A stretch of 64,000 bases of DNA from Alkaliphilus flagellatus (GTDB lineage Bacteria > Bacillota > Clostridia > Peptostreptococcales > Natronincolaceae), in contig NZ_JAHLQK010000004.1 in assembly GCF_018919215.1 (NCBI RefSeq), forward strand, positions 372,001-436,000, in the 5' to 3' direction. The translations under genes were made by a program, and so were the position numbers. This document shows, piece by piece, positions 1 to 8,156 of the stretch (within the stretch, counting starts at the first letter, position 1; the number at the start of each line of letters is the position of its first letter). A model generated the notes under the pieces. That model worked only from the letters and a program-made list of their open reading frames with translations. It did no database searches and had not been told where the DNA came from.

Positions 1-1
1 T

Positions 2-34
2 AAAGAAACAGGCTCTAAATGAGCCTGTTTCTTT
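2..34 (-). terminator. Terminator of the Asp23 gene
   Basis: A perfect 14-bp stem (AAAGAAACAGGCTC at 2-15 and its complement at 21-34) with a 5-nt loop lies 21 bases past the stop of the minus-strand Asp23 gene. The T-rich end on the minus strand fits an intrinsic terminator; any U-tract beyond position 1 is outside the window. Confidence 0.8.
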
Positions 35-54
35 ATTATTTATTCCTGTTTTAT

Positions 55-399
55 TTATAATTGAATATCTTGAACAAATACGTTCACTTTTCCCACTCCA
101 ATATCCGTCATGGCTTCAATAGACTTCTTTACCTTGTCTTGTACTGCTTTTATCACTTCAGGAATAATAACTCCATATTTCACTACTACTGAAAGATTTA
201 TAACTACTTGAGTTTCTTCATTTTTAATCTTTACTCCTTTTTTCGTAGCAGTATTTTTACTGAAAAACTCCATTATGCCTACAGGCAGTCCACCACTAAA
301 TGAAACAACTCCTTCTACTTCCTCTACTGATTTCTTAGCAATTAGCATAATAACATCATTAGAAATTCTTATTTTCCCTTGTCCAGAAACAACCTCCAT
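55..399 (-). CDS. Asp23/Gls24 family envelope stress protein
   Basis: A 114-residue protein of the Asp23/Gls24 (alkaline shock protein) family. The family signature is visible: an N-terminal GKIRISNDVIMLIAKKS stretch followed by VEEVEGVVSFSG, then alternating beta segments (TQVVINLSVVVKYG, VNVFVQDIQ) and a helix with VIKAVQDKVKKSIEAMTDIGV. No signal peptide or membrane segment is present, so it is probably cytoplasmic or membrane-associated through a partner. Firmicute members are linked to envelope stress, but the precise biochemical role is not known. It stands alone, with a good ribosome binding site (GGAGG) upstream and its own terminator. Family call is firm; function is inference. Confidence 0.9.
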   Translation of the reverse strand: MEVVSGQGKIRISNDVIMLIAKKSVEEVEGVVSFSGGLPVGIMEFFSKNTATKKGVKIKNEETQVVINLSVVVKYGVIIPEVIKAVQDKVKKSIEAMTDIGVGKVNVFVQDIQL

Positions 400-456
400 A
401 ATTTTACCTCCAATATAATAGTATGTTATTTTATATAGTTGAAATATTCAATCATT

Positions 457-1059
457 TTAATCAAAAACGCCTTTTAGTTGTAAATACTGATCGTAAGTAT
501 TAATGTTCTCAAAACATAACATAGAAGAATCTAGTTCTAAAATCTCTTCTCTAGTTATTTTTCTAATCTTTAAATCTTGAAAAGCATCTATAATCTTATA
601 CCACCTTCTTTGAAACAATTTTTCAAACTCCGGTATACATCTCTTACCATATATTGCATAGAGTGGTTGATAGTATCCATCTACAAAAGGAATTATAACA
701 TCTTCATCCTGTAATAAGTCAACCATATATTCACTTAATTTAGTATTAATAAAAGGCATATCACATGCTATAACAAATATGTGGTCTGTTTTACTTTCTA
801 TTAACCCTGAGTATAGTCCAACTAAAGAATTTTTTTCTTCCATATCTACACAATCACTAACAAATTTTACTTTTTTCAGCATAGGATATTCTTTTGGCAT
901 ATTAGTTACTATAATTATATTTTCAAATATTGTTTGTAGTGGCTCTACCACTCTTTCTATCATGGTCTTATTACCAAGCTTAAGTAGTGCTTTATTCCGA
1001 CCCATCCTTATACTTCTACCCCCAGCTAATACAACAGCAGTAACCCTGCTATAAATCAT
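457..1059 (-). CDS. mobA: Molybdenum cofactor guanylyltransferase (MobA family)
   Basis: A 200-residue nucleotidyltransferase of the MobA/MocA type, which transfers GMP (or CMP) onto molybdopterin to make the dinucleotide cofactor. The N-terminal nucleotide-binding motif LAGGRSIRMGRNK is intact, followed by IERVVEPL and the metal/pterin-region ACDMPFI. The open frame could begin three codons upstream, but AGGGG lies directly before that ATG, so the inner ATG at 1059 is better placed. It stands alone, but the window also encodes other molybdenum/tungsten cofactor proteins (MoeA-like at 28-29 kb, XdhC at 43.7 kb) and an AOR, so it probably serves the same cofactor pool. A CTP-using MocA role cannot be excluded from sequence alone. 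Confidence 0.88.
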   Translation of the reverse strand: MIYSRVTAVVLAGGRSIRMGRNKALLKLGNKTMIERVVEPLQTIFENIIIVTNMPKEYPMLKKVKFVSDCVDMEEKNSLVGLYSGLIESKTDHIFVIACDMPFINTKLSEYMVDLLQDEDVIIPFVDGYYQPLYAIYGKRCIPEFEKLFQRRWYKIIDAFQDLKIRKITREEILELDSSMLCFENINTYDQYLQLKGVFD

Positions 1060-1398
1060 AATTATCATCCCCTTATTTAGCTACAATTATAATTTAAAAC
1101 ATATTTATAACCCTTATTAAAAATAGATAATTGATTACTGCTTCTAATCTATTATATCATAGATATTCCAATTTTAATTATTACTAAAATCATATTTTAT
1201 ATAAATCATTATAATATAGGCTGATAATTGTATGTTTTCATAGCTATTTCAGATTAAATAGATTTAGTTAAAGTATTTTACACTTGATATTTTTTTAACG
1301 ATATTATACTATAAACTTGAAAAGTGCATAGACATAATTTCTTACTTTATTTCAGCAAGCACCTATTAAACAATTTTAAACTAAGGGGAGGCTATTAG
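1060..1398. other. Intergenic region between mobA and the alanine symporter gene
   Basis: An AT-rich 340-base gap between divergent genes. It must hold both promoters. A possible plus-strand promoter is TTGATA (1284-1289) with TATACT (1305-1310), spacer 15 bases, which is suboptimal. The symporter has a strong ribosome binding site (GGGGAGG just before 1399). I see no hairpin, repeat or short open frame with a convincing start site here. Confidence 0.4.
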
Positions 1399-2769
1399 AT
1401 GGACTTATTACAAATCATTAGTAAAATTAATGGCGTTTTATGGGGACCTATTATGTTATTTTTCCTTCTAGGTACTGGAATTTTATTTACTATTAAGCTT
1501 CGTGTAATTCAAGTTAGAAAGTTTAAGCTTGCTTGGAACGAAACCTTTGGAGGTATGTTTAAAAAAAGCTCTAAGGCTAACGAAGATGGTATGTCTTCAT
1601 ATCAGGCCTTAACAACTGCAATAGCTGCTCAAGTAGGAACAGGTAACTTAGCTGGAGTTGCTACCGCAATAGCAACCGGAGGTCCTGGTGCAGTCTTTTG
1701 GATGTGGATTAGCGCTTTTTTCGGGATGGGTACTATATTTGCAGAAGCTATATTAGCTCAAATCCATACAGAAAGAGTAGACGGTGAAATTACAGGTGGA
1801 CCAGCCTATTATATTCGTAAAGGCTTAGGTAGTAAATTTTTAGCAGGTTTTTTTGCAATAGCAATAGTCTTAGCTCTAGGATTTATGGGGAATATGGTGC
1901 AGTCAAACTCTATAGCAGAAGCTGCATACAGCGCTTTTAATATGAACAAGCTTGTAACTGGTATAATCATTGCCTTTATAGTAGGTCTTATTACGATTGG
2001 AGGAATAGGAAGAATAGCATCCTTTACTGAAAAAATAGTACCTATTATGGCAGCCTTATATATTTTAGGAAGCTTAGTTATTGTTTTAACAAACTTTAAC
2101 CAAATTGGACCATCATTTCAATTAATTTTTAAAAGCGCATTTACCCCGATGGCAGCAGCGGGAGGATTTTTAGGTTCAACAGTAAAAGGAGCCTTTCGTT
2201 ATGGTATCGCAAGAGGGCTTTTCTCCAATGAAGCAGGAATGGGATCTACTCCTCATGCCCATGCTATAGCTAAGGTGAAACACCCAGCACAACAGGGACT
2301 AGTGGCAACTATGGGGGTTGTAATAGATACTGGAGTTGTCTGTACATTAACCGCTCTAGTAATTTTAACAAGTGGTAGCCTTTACTCTGGAAACAACGGA
2401 ATATTATTAACTCAAGAAGGATTTGTAAAAGGATTTGGTAGCTTTGGTAATTCATTTGTAGCAGTCTGTTTATTCTTCTTTGCTTTATCCACTATAGTAG
2501 GATGGTATTTCTTTGGAGAATCTAACATAAAATACTTATTTGGTAAAAAAGCAATCAATATTTACAGAGCATTAGTTTTAGTATGTATTGTTGTAGGTAC
2601 TACAATGAAGGTTGAGCTAGTATGGGAATTAGCAGATACATTTAATGGTCTAATGGTTATACCTAATATTATTGCTCTACTAGGGTTAACCTCTTTAGTT
2701 GTAAATGTTACAAATGACTTTGAAAAAAGCTTAGACGAAGGAAATATATCAGAATTTGGGAATAATTAA
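1399..2769 (+). CDS. Sodium:alanine/glycine symporter (AGCS family)
   Basis: A 456-residue integral membrane protein of the alanine/glycine:cation symporter family (AgcS/AlsT/DagA type), importing small neutral amino acids with Na+. Family hallmarks: N-terminal ILFTIKLRVIQVRKF, the signature QALTTAIAAQVGTGNLAGVATAIATGGPGAVFWMW, and RGLFSNEAGMGSTPHAHA in the middle. About ten hydrophobic helices are spread over the length, as usual for the family, and the size is typical. The ribosome binding site AGGGGAGG precedes the ATG. It is monocistronic, convergent with cvfB, and ends in a shared bidirectional terminator. Exact substrate (alanine versus glycine) is not resolvable. Confidence 0.95.
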   Translation: MDLLQIISKINGVLWGPIMLFFLLGTGILFTIKLRVIQVRKFKLAWNETFGGMFKKSSKANEDGMSSYQALTTAIAAQVGTGNLAGVATAIATGGPGAVFWMWISAFFGMGTIFAEAILAQIHTERVDGEITGGPAYYIRKGLGSKFLAGFFAIAIVLALGFMGNMVQSNSIAEAAYSAFNMNKLVTGIIIAFIVGLITIGGIGRIASFTEKIVPIMAALYILGSLVIVLTNFNQIGPSFQLIFKSAFTPMAAAGGFLGSTVKGAFRYGIARGLFSNEAGMGSTPHAHAIAKVKHPAQQGLVATMGVVIDTGVVCTLTALVILTSGSLYSGNNGILLTQEGFVKGFGSFGNSFVAVCLFFFALSTIVGWYFFGESNIKYLFGKKAINIYRALVLVCIVVGTTMKVELVWELADTFNGLMVIPNIIALLGLTSLVVNVTNDFEKSLDEGNISEFGNN

Positions 2770-2772
2770 CAA

Positions 2773-2808
2773 AGAAAATGACTAAGTTTTAAAACTTAGT
2801 CATTTTCT
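2773..2808. terminator. Bidirectional terminator between symporter and cvfB
   Basis: A perfect 18-bp inverted repeat with no unpaired loop bases in the repeat itself (AGAAAATGACTAAGTTTT and its complement). It overlaps the last codons of the convergent cvfB gene and lies just after the symporter stop, so it can end transcription from both sides. Confidence 0.85.
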
Positions 2809-3674
2809 TCTAATTCTTTTATCTTTACATTAACTAACAATTTAATTCCTTCATCTGTCTGGATTACCTTCTTCTCCTTTAATAATCTTCCCAGAGCTCT
2901 TTTAAAAGCATTTTTACTAATAGATAAATATTTTTTTATTTCTTCAGGTTCACTTTTATCATTTAATGGTAAAAAGCCTCTTCTAATAGCTAGAATTTGT
3001 AAAATATCTTCCGCATCACTACCCATCTGTCTATGGGCTACTTGTCTTGTAGATAGGTCTACCCGTCCATCCTCACGAATTTTAACAACCCTAAAACTTG
3101 ATTTATCACCTATTCTTAAATCATTAAATATCTCTGATATATGAGCAAATCCATAATACTGATTATCAACAGCAATAAAAGCACCTAGTCTAGGATTATA
3201 TCCATACACTGTACCTTGTACCATTTCTCCTGGCTTATAGGATGGATGAGTTTTTAAGTCATTATCAATTTTCATAGTTGCGCATAATCTTTCGCTTTTA
3301 TCTAAATAAATCTTTACTAGATAGTATTTATCCTTCTGAATCTTACAAACCTGTTCACGCATAGGAATAAACAAGTCTTTTTCTAAACCCCAATCTAAAA
3401 ATCCACCTATCGAAGTTACATCTACAACCTTAAGATAAGCAATTTCGTCAACTTCACCATATGGTTTTTTTAGAGTAGCTGCCAAACGATTATTGGAATC
3501 TCTATAAATGAAAGCATCTATAAAGTCTCCTACAATCTTATCATTAGGAAGTTCTTTTAAAGAAAGTAGAATACCCTTACCACCATCTTCTCCTTTTAAC
3601 AGAGCACCTCTTTGATCGATTTCAAATATTTTTAGCCTATTTACCTTACCCACGTTTAATTTCAATAACTTCAC
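2796..3674 (-). CDS. cvfB: S1 RNA-binding domain protein, CvfB family
   Basis: A 292-residue protein of the CvfB/YitL family: tandem S1-like beta-barrel domains (about residues 1-65, 70-135 and 140-210) and a winged-helix end (about 225-285, LPLNDKSEPEEIKKYLSISK). The third S1 domain is the most canonical (MVQGTVYGYNPRLGAFIAVD, then GFAHISEI and GRVDLS). In staphylococci this family binds RNA and affects virulence gene expression; in other Firmicutes its role is only generally RNA-related. Monocistronic, with its 3' end inside the shared terminator. The family call is firm; the RNA target is unknown. Confidence 0.88.
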   Translation of the reverse strand: MKLLKLNVGKVNRLKIFEIDQRGALLKGEDGGKGILLSLKELPNDKIVGDFIDAFIYRDSNNRLAATLKKPYGEVDEIAYLKVVDVTSIGGFLDWGLEKDLFIPMREQVCKIQKDKYYLVKIYLDKSERLCATMKIDNDLKTHPSYKPGEMVQGTVYGYNPRLGAFIAVDNQYYGFAHISEIFNDLRIGDKSSFRVVKIREDGRVDLSTRQVAHRQMGSDAEDILQILAIRRGFLPLNDKSEPEEIKKYLSISKNAFKRALGRLLKEKKVIQTDEGIKLLVNVKIKELEEND

Positions 3675-3727
3675 CTCTTTTTCTTCTTAAGTTTCTTCAT
3701 TATGATTATAGTTTTCTTCAATACACT

Positions 3728-4045
3728 TTATTTATTATTACAACTTCCACATTTACTATCAGAATTACATTTACAACCATATTGTTTCGTTACTTCATCA
3801 AAATTTGCTCCCATATTTATATCCTGCGCTAAAAATATCCTGTTGCCAGATTCATTATAAAAAACAGCATCGCAGCTATTATTAATACATACAAAATAAT
3901 CTTCCTTTGTTACTTCTGAAATTATATCTTCCTTTACTACCATCTCCACAGCCAAATAGTGAATATTATTTCCAAGGGTATTACAAAGTGGACATGATTT
4001 TTTATTTTCTTGTTTATTTCTTTTTATACCTTTACAACATCCCAT
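3728..4045 (-). CDS. Cysteine-rich metal/iron-sulfur binding protein (CopZ N-terminal-like)
   Basis: A 105-residue soluble protein with an N-terminal CPLC pair, a central CINNSCDAVFY segment and a C-terminal CKCNSDSKCGSC cluster. The CPLC...CxxxxCxxxxY layout resembles the zinc and [2Fe-2S] domain at the N-terminus of Archaeoglobus-type CopZ metallochaperones; this is a resemblance, not a proof. There is no HMA domain attached. The final cysteine-dense tail could bind an additional metal. It sits between cvfB and a DUF1893 gene, with no obvious metal transporter next to it. A function in copper or iron-sulfur handling is inference. Confidence 0.6.
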   Translation of the reverse strand: MGCCKGIKRNKQENKKSCPLCNTLGNNIHYLAVEMVVKEDIISEVTKEDYFVCINNSCDAVFYNESGNRIFLAQDINMGANFDEVTKQYGCKCNSDSKCGSCNNK

Positions 4046-4142
4046 TTTATCACTTCCCTACCAACTGTAGCTATCATATTTGTTTAAAAAATCAGCAAAG
4101 CTGCTTTTGCCTGTTTTTTAAAGTATAAGAAAGTACACTTCC

Positions 4143-4559
4143 CTATACTTTAAAAAAATTCTTAAATACTGTAAAAGCTTCTGCTGGATCTTCTATATCA
4201 TCGATAAGTTTTTCCATAAGGCATTTATCTGTTCCATCTTTATTCATAATATATGGTACAATACGATTATATTCAACATCTATTCCGTTTTTCTCCAATA
4301 TCATTTTAGCACAATCACTTATTACATGGGCATATACTGACTTAATACCACCAAATATTGATAATAAAGCAGCTGCTTTTCCAATAACCTTATCAGCTAA
4401 CACGGCATTTTCTAAAAATTTTTCATCTTCTATTAGCTTAGTAAGTAACGGTTTAATTCCTTTATCGTAGGAAGTCATTATTATATTTCCATCCTTTACT
4501 AAAACACAGGAATATTCTCCTTCCGTCAGTTTATTTTGGGCTAATATTCGATCTGACAT
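4143..4559 (-). CDS. DUF1893 domain protein
   Basis: A 138-residue protein that I place in the DUF1893 family from its pattern: CVLVKDGNIIMTSYDKGIKPLLTKL at the front and ADKVIGKAAALLSIFGGIKSVYAHVISDCAKMILEKNGI in the core. These proteins are related to the cytidine-deaminase-like fold, but no catalytic zinc motif (HAE/PCxxC) is visible here. The start codon lies inside the 3' end of the upstream ECF S-component gene (29-base overlap), which implies translational coupling and a shared function, perhaps with the transported compound. Function unknown. Confidence 0.75.
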   Translation of the reverse strand: MSDRILAQNKLTEGEYSCVLVKDGNIIMTSYDKGIKPLLTKLIEDEKFLENAVLADKVIGKAAALLSIFGGIKSVYAHVISDCAKMILEKNGIDVEYNRIVPYIMNKDGTDKCLMEKLIDDIEDPAEAFTVFKNFFKV

Positions 4560-5079
4560 GAATTAACTCCCCTTCCAATAACTTTACAAGTACAGGTATA
4601 AATACTATTTGAAGAATTATACCTAATATACCATTATTAACAGCTCCTATTACAGCAACTATAGGTCCTGCCATTTTAACATGAAAAAATGTGAGCATAA
4701 TATAAACAATAAATCCATAAGTAATCCTACCTGCCAACATAGATCCAGCCAAAGATATAAATACATTCATCTTTAGTTTATTATATAATATACCAGCAAT
4801 AAATCCATATGTAGATAACTCAAATATCATAATCGGAAGCATAGGTATTGGTGCAATAGGTGGCATACCGGTAATTAAATGACTTAAAATTGGAGTCAAT
4901 ATTCCTACATATAAACCTGTAATTGGACTAACTAAAAAACCAGCCAATAAAACAGGTATGTGCATTGGTAGAAATGCAGGCCCAGCACCACCTACTAAAT
5001 GAAACACCTGGGGTAGCAGTACTCCTAGTGCAATACACATTGCACCATTTACTATGTTCTTAGTTTTTATCATATTCAT
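4531..5079 (-). CDS. ECF transporter substrate-binding S component
   Basis: A 182-residue membrane protein with about six hydrophobic helices, an early GAMCIALGVLLPQVFHLVGG segment and the LPMHIPVLLAGF motif typical of ECF S components. S components capture a vitamin or similar micronutrient and use a shared EcfA-EcfA'-EcfT energising module, which is absent from this window, so this is a solitary group II type. No riboswitch is evident in the 107-base upstream gap, so the substrate cannot be inferred from regulation. The overlapping DUF1893 gene is its operon partner. Confidence is high for the class, low for any substrate. Confidence 0.8.
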   Translation of the reverse strand: MNMIKTKNIVNGAMCIALGVLLPQVFHLVGGAGPAFLPMHIPVLLAGFLVSPITGLYVGILTPILSHLITGMPPIAPIPMLPIMIFELSTYGFIAGILYNKLKMNVFISLAGSMLAGRITYGFIVYIMLTFFHVKMAGPIVAVIGAVNNGILGIILQIVFIPVLVKLLEGELIHVRSNISPK

Positions 5080-5186
5080 TAAATCACCCCTTATGTAGGA
5101 TTATAATAGTTTATACTATATTAGTATAACAATATTTCAACAAAAAAGCTTGTTTTTTCTTTTCATAAATAAAGGCTCTATCCAAT

Positions 5187-5939
5187 CTATAATTGTAACC
5201 CTTTTAATATATTAAATATTGCAAATAGAGCCCCTGTAAAGATGAGTTTTTCTACTTTTCCACCAGTTTTTATAGTGTATGGAAACTTAATGCGTTTATC
5301 ATTAAAAGGTACCCAAAGTCCTATCCCTGATTTTGTAAGCATATCTCCTAATAGATGACTAACCATACTCACTGCAAAAATCATACTATAGTCCACATCT
5401 CCATAAAATAAGCTTATTTTTCTAACCGCGAATGTGGATCCGACTAAAAAAACAATAGAGTGGGATAATCCCCTATGCTTACTGAATAATAATAAAATTA
5501 GAATAATCCCGACAAAAACTAAAACATAGTGCTGATAGTAGTAAGAGAATAGAATAATCGATATCCCTACTATAGATTGTACAAAGTTTCTAATTGTATA
5601 GTACCCTTTTCGTGCAAATTTATCAGCAAATACAAATCCTAAAAAAATTATAAAAGCAATGCCATAAAAAACAGGAGTATCCTTTAAAAAAATAATAGTA
5701 ACAATTGACGTTAAAGTTAAAATAGCAATCCATATTTTTTTTATATGCTTGGCCTTAATAAAACCAAATTTAGCTCCCAAAGCAGATGTCCCCATATCTA
5801 AGTCTGGTAATAAAGCTCCTATTATCGACACTATAATAGCAGGCAAGTTAAATTTACCAATAGTTAAGGAGGTCCCTAAAAGTGGAACTACTAATAATGA
5901 TAACATCAGACCTAAAGTAACATGAGTTCTCCCTAACAT
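5187..5939 (-). CDS. Membrane-bound metal-dependent hydrolase, YdjM/DUF457 family
   Basis: A 250-residue polytopic protein. The N-terminal MLGRTHVTLGLMLSLL and LPDLDMGTSALG, the middle HRGLSHSIVF and the later HLLGDMLTKSGIGLWVPF are the conserved His/Asp motifs of the YdjM (DUF457) family, predicted to coordinate metal at the membrane face. Six or so hydrophobic segments separate them. Members are annotated as hydrolases by fold relation; the substrate is unknown. It is transcribed alone, divergent from degV. Confidence 0.82.
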   Translation of the reverse strand: MLGRTHVTLGLMLSLLVVPLLGTSLTIGKFNLPAIIVSIIGALLPDLDMGTSALGAKFGFIKAKHIKKIWIAILTLTSIVTIIFLKDTPVFYGIAFIIFLGFVFADKFARKGYYTIRNFVQSIVGISIILFSYYYQHYVLVFVGIILILLLFSKHRGLSHSIVFLVGSTFAVRKISLFYGDVDYSMIFAVSMVSHLLGDMLTKSGIGLWVPFNDKRIKFPYTIKTGGKVEKLIFTGALFAIFNILKGLQL

Positions 5940-6017
5940 TATATCCTTCCTTTCTTCATAGATGTAATACCATTATACTCCGAACATACGTTTTAATGCA
6001 AGATATCATAATTATAC

Positions 6018-6058
6018 TTTACAACAGGTACTAGTACCTGATATTATATTCATATAAT
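6018..6058 (+). promoter_or_regulatory. degV promoter with 16-bp palindrome in the spacer
   Basis: A perfect palindrome CAGGTACTAGTACCTG (6025-6040) lies between a -35-like TTTACA (6018-6023) and a -10-like TATTAT (6042-6047; spacer 18). A second possible -10, TATAAT, is at 6053-6058. A repressor bound here would block RNA polymerase. The regulator is not identified. Confidence 0.5.
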
Positions 6059-6085
6059 TATTATAGTCTATAGGGAGTTGATTAA

Positions 6086-6913
6086 ATGTCCAAAATTAAA
6101 TTTGTAACTGATAGTACTGCATATATAGATAAATCTTTTATAGAAAAATATAATATTGATATAGTTCCACTATCTGTTAATTTTGAAGGCTCTGTGGAAA
6201 ATGAAGGTTTACCAGGAGAATTTGATGTGTTTTTTAAAAAACTCTCAAAATCTTCAGATTTTCCAACCACATCTCAGCCATCTATTGGTGCCTTTGCCGA
6301 GGTGTTTAATAAAGCAATAAAAGAAAACTATGAAGTAATTGCTATTACCCTATCTTCAAAGTTAAGTGGCACATTTAACAGTGCTAATGCAGCAGCTAGC
6401 ATTGTAGATTCATCTAAAATATCCATTATAGATTCGTTAACTGCTGCCGCCAATCTAAAAGCTTTAGTTGAAAAAGCAATTCAATTGTCAGAAAAAGGAT
6501 TATCAAGACAACAAATAGTAAACGAGATTGAAGAACAAAAAAAACATACTGGTATACGTTTAACAGTAGCAACCTTGGATTACTTGAAAAAAGGTGGACG
6601 TCTTTCAACAGCCGAAGCAATGATAGGTTCTTTATTGAATATTAAGCCTATTATTGGATTGATAGACGGAAAATTAGAGCCTTTAAGTAAAGTTAGAGGA
6701 AAGAAAAAAGCAATGGACAAAATGCTTGAAGATATTCCATCTAATGCTTCTACTATTGGTATATGCCATATAGGTATTTTAGACGAGGCAAAAGAGTATG
6801 AAAAAATGATTCAGAAGCGTTTTCCAAATGCTAATACAGAAATATATGAATTAGGTCCAGTTATTGGTTCTCACTTAGGATTAGAAGCTATTGGTATTTG
6901 TTATCTCTACTAG
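6086..6913 (+). CDS. DegV family fatty-acid-binding protein (FakB-like)
   Basis: A 275-residue DegV-family protein. It has the opening VTDSTAYIDKSFIEKYNIDIVPLSV, the TSQPS motif, ITLSSKLSGTFNSA and the late FGxGRLSTAEAMIGSLLNIKPII-like block (here LKKGGRLSTAEAMIGSLLNIKP). Family members bind a fatty acid and present it to the FakA kinase for phospholipid synthesis; no fakA is present in the window. Length is typical. The start has a GGGAG ribosome binding site, and transcription starts from a promoter carrying a palindrome (6025-6040). Monocistronic with its own terminator. Confidence 0.92.
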   Translation: MSKIKFVTDSTAYIDKSFIEKYNIDIVPLSVNFEGSVENEGLPGEFDVFFKKLSKSSDFPTTSQPSIGAFAEVFNKAIKENYEVIAITLSSKLSGTFNSANAAASIVDSSKISIIDSLTAAANLKALVEKAIQLSEKGLSRQQIVNEIEEQKKHTGIRLTVATLDYLKKGGRLSTAEAMIGSLLNIKPIIGLIDGKLEPLSKVRGKKKAMDKMLEDIPSNASTIGICHIGILDEAKEYEKMIQKRFPNANTEIYELGPVIGSHLGLEAIGICYLY

Positions 6914-6942
6914 TAATTTATTAATATGGTAAGAATTTTAAA

Positions 6943-6991
6943 AAATAAGGGCTTCTACTAGTAGCATTTTTAACTTAAGAAGCCTTTATTT
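6943..6991 (+). terminator. degV terminator
   Basis: A 14-bp stem, nearly perfect (AAATAAGGGCTTCT at 6943-6956 with AGAAGCCTTTATTT at 6978-6991), ends in a T-rich tract 30 bases after the degV stop. Confidence 0.75.
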
Positions 6992-7106
6992 AATACCCTA
7001 AATAGTGTAAAATTATATATGTACTTAATTAACCTAATATGTCTTTAATCGCCATTAATAATTAGAAATTCTATACTTCATTAGATAATAAAACAGGAGT
7101 GATCAA

Positions 7107-7463
7107 ATGAAAACTATTATTGAAAGATTTAAAAAAGTCTTTTCCTACTCTATAGGAAGCATTCTGCTAACTTCTCTATTAGCAGCTTTATTTGGTTTTG
7201 TAAAAGGTAATAACTTACTCCCAACAATTTTAAATGCTAATTATATTGTTTCTACAATTATTATAGCAGTTGGAATCTTTGGTTTTTTCGTGCCAATACG
7301 TCTAAAAAAATCTAACCGACTAGTAGATCATTCTAATGTAATGGATGTTTTAAGAGAAGAAAAAGATATAAAACTGAGCGAAGCATTAGTAAATATTTCA
7401 TGGGGAATTTGTCATATAATTTTAGTAGGTATTTTGGAAATAGTTGTTAAGAGCCTTATTTAG
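7107..7463 (+). CDS. Small membrane protein of unknown function
   Basis: A 118-residue protein with three hydrophobic segments (about residues 13-35, 43-66 and 96-116) separated by a charged stretch RLKKSNRLVDHSNVMDVLREEKD. The ribosome binding site AGGAGTG is well placed before the ATG. I do not recognise the family; the layout resembles small DUF3899-like membrane proteins but I cannot confirm this. Its end overlaps the convergent gene at 7456-7989 by eight bases and no terminator hairpin lies between them. Confidence 0.6.
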   Translation: MKTIIERFKKVFSYSIGSILLTSLLAALFGFVKGNNLLPTILNANYIVSTIIIAVGIFGFFVPIRLKKSNRLVDHSNVMDVLREEKDIKLSEALVNISWGICHIILVGILEIVVKSLI

Positions 7464-7989
7464 CTTCTATTTTCTCAGTTTCAATCTCATAATTTATGTT
7501 TTTAATTATATATTCTTTAGTTTCTTTAGAAATATTTATCTCATTATATCCTAAATAAATATATTCCTTTTTATTTTCCATTAAGTAGTATAACATAATA
7601 TTAGACTGTATTACTATTCTTGTAAGACAATACAGAGAGTAAGTATCCTTTAACATAAATGGGATAACTATGGACTTAGCTCCTACTATAAATTTTAAAT
7701 AAATACAGTTATTTTCTTTTGAAATCTTATACATTAAATCTTCTAGAATCCATTCCAGACTTTTTTGTCCATCACATACTAAATAAAAAGCTAGATTACC
7801 TTCAGTATCAATTTCATAAAAATGATTTACGCCCTCATTAGGAGAAGATATATAGCTATTCCTCACAAATTGATTTTTAGAAATTAAAGTTCTAGGGTTT
7901 AATTTTTTTAAGCAGTATTGTGTAGTAGACATTTTAAATCCATCTTGTACATCATTAATTAAGTTTTCAAATTTACTTTTTATGTTCAT
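7456..7989 (-). CDS. Hypothetical protein
   Basis: A 177-residue soluble protein that I do not recognise. It is mixed alpha/beta, with the charged start MNIKSKFENLINDVQDGF, two isolated cysteines (CLKK, LVCDGQ) and a lysine/glutamate-rich end. No signal peptide or known motif. A GGGTGG ribosome binding site precedes the ATG. It is preceded by about 165 bases that can fold into a multi-stem RNA (8016-8120), which may be its 5' leader. It overlaps the convergent small membrane protein gene by eight bases. Confidence 0.55.
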   Translation of the reverse strand: MNIKSKFENLINDVQDGFKMSTTQYCLKKLNPRTLISKNQFVRNSYISSPNEGVNHFYEIDTEGNLAFYLVCDGQKSLEWILEDLMYKISKENNCIYLKFIVGAKSIVIPFMLKDTYSLYCLTRIVIQSNIMLYYLMENKKEYIYLGYNEINISKETKEYIIKNINYEIETEKIEAK

Positions 7990-8015
7990 CCATTATCCAC
8001 CCTTCACTTTAATCC

Positions 8016-8120
8016 GGTAGCTAACAATTCTAAGTCTCTATCTTCTAAAAGATAGAGTGGAAACTGCTCAGCTCTTAGAAATATACATATCAAGGCTACT
8101 TGTTCCCAGTGGTACAACGT
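8016..8120. ncRNA. Candidate structured RNA of unknown class
   Basis: Nested complementary segments: GTAGC (8017-8021) with GCTAC (8095-8099), TTCTAAG (8028-8034) with CTTAGAA (8074-8080), and a 9-bp hairpin CTCTATCTT/AAGATAGAG (8036-8044, 8049-8057). Together they form one long arm with internal loops, followed by a segment with CCAGTGGTAC. It lies between trmB and the hypothetical gene at 7456-7989; if transcribed on the minus strand it would be that gene's leader. It does not match any riboswitch consensus I know. Strand is undecided because the stems are symmetrical. Confidence 0.4.
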
Positions 8121-8156
8121 AACAATCATTCAGACCAGTTAAAAACCCATATGAAC

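Noticed and set aside
6025-6040. FapR operator at degV
   Set aside because: The half-sites are arranged GGTACT-AGTACC, opposite to the AGTACC...GGTACT order I recall for FapR, and no fapR gene is near.
8016-8120. T-box leader
   Set aside because: CCAGTGGTAC looks like part of a T-box core, but GGTACCGCG and Stem I elements are missing, and no tRNA synthetase or amino-acid gene follows.
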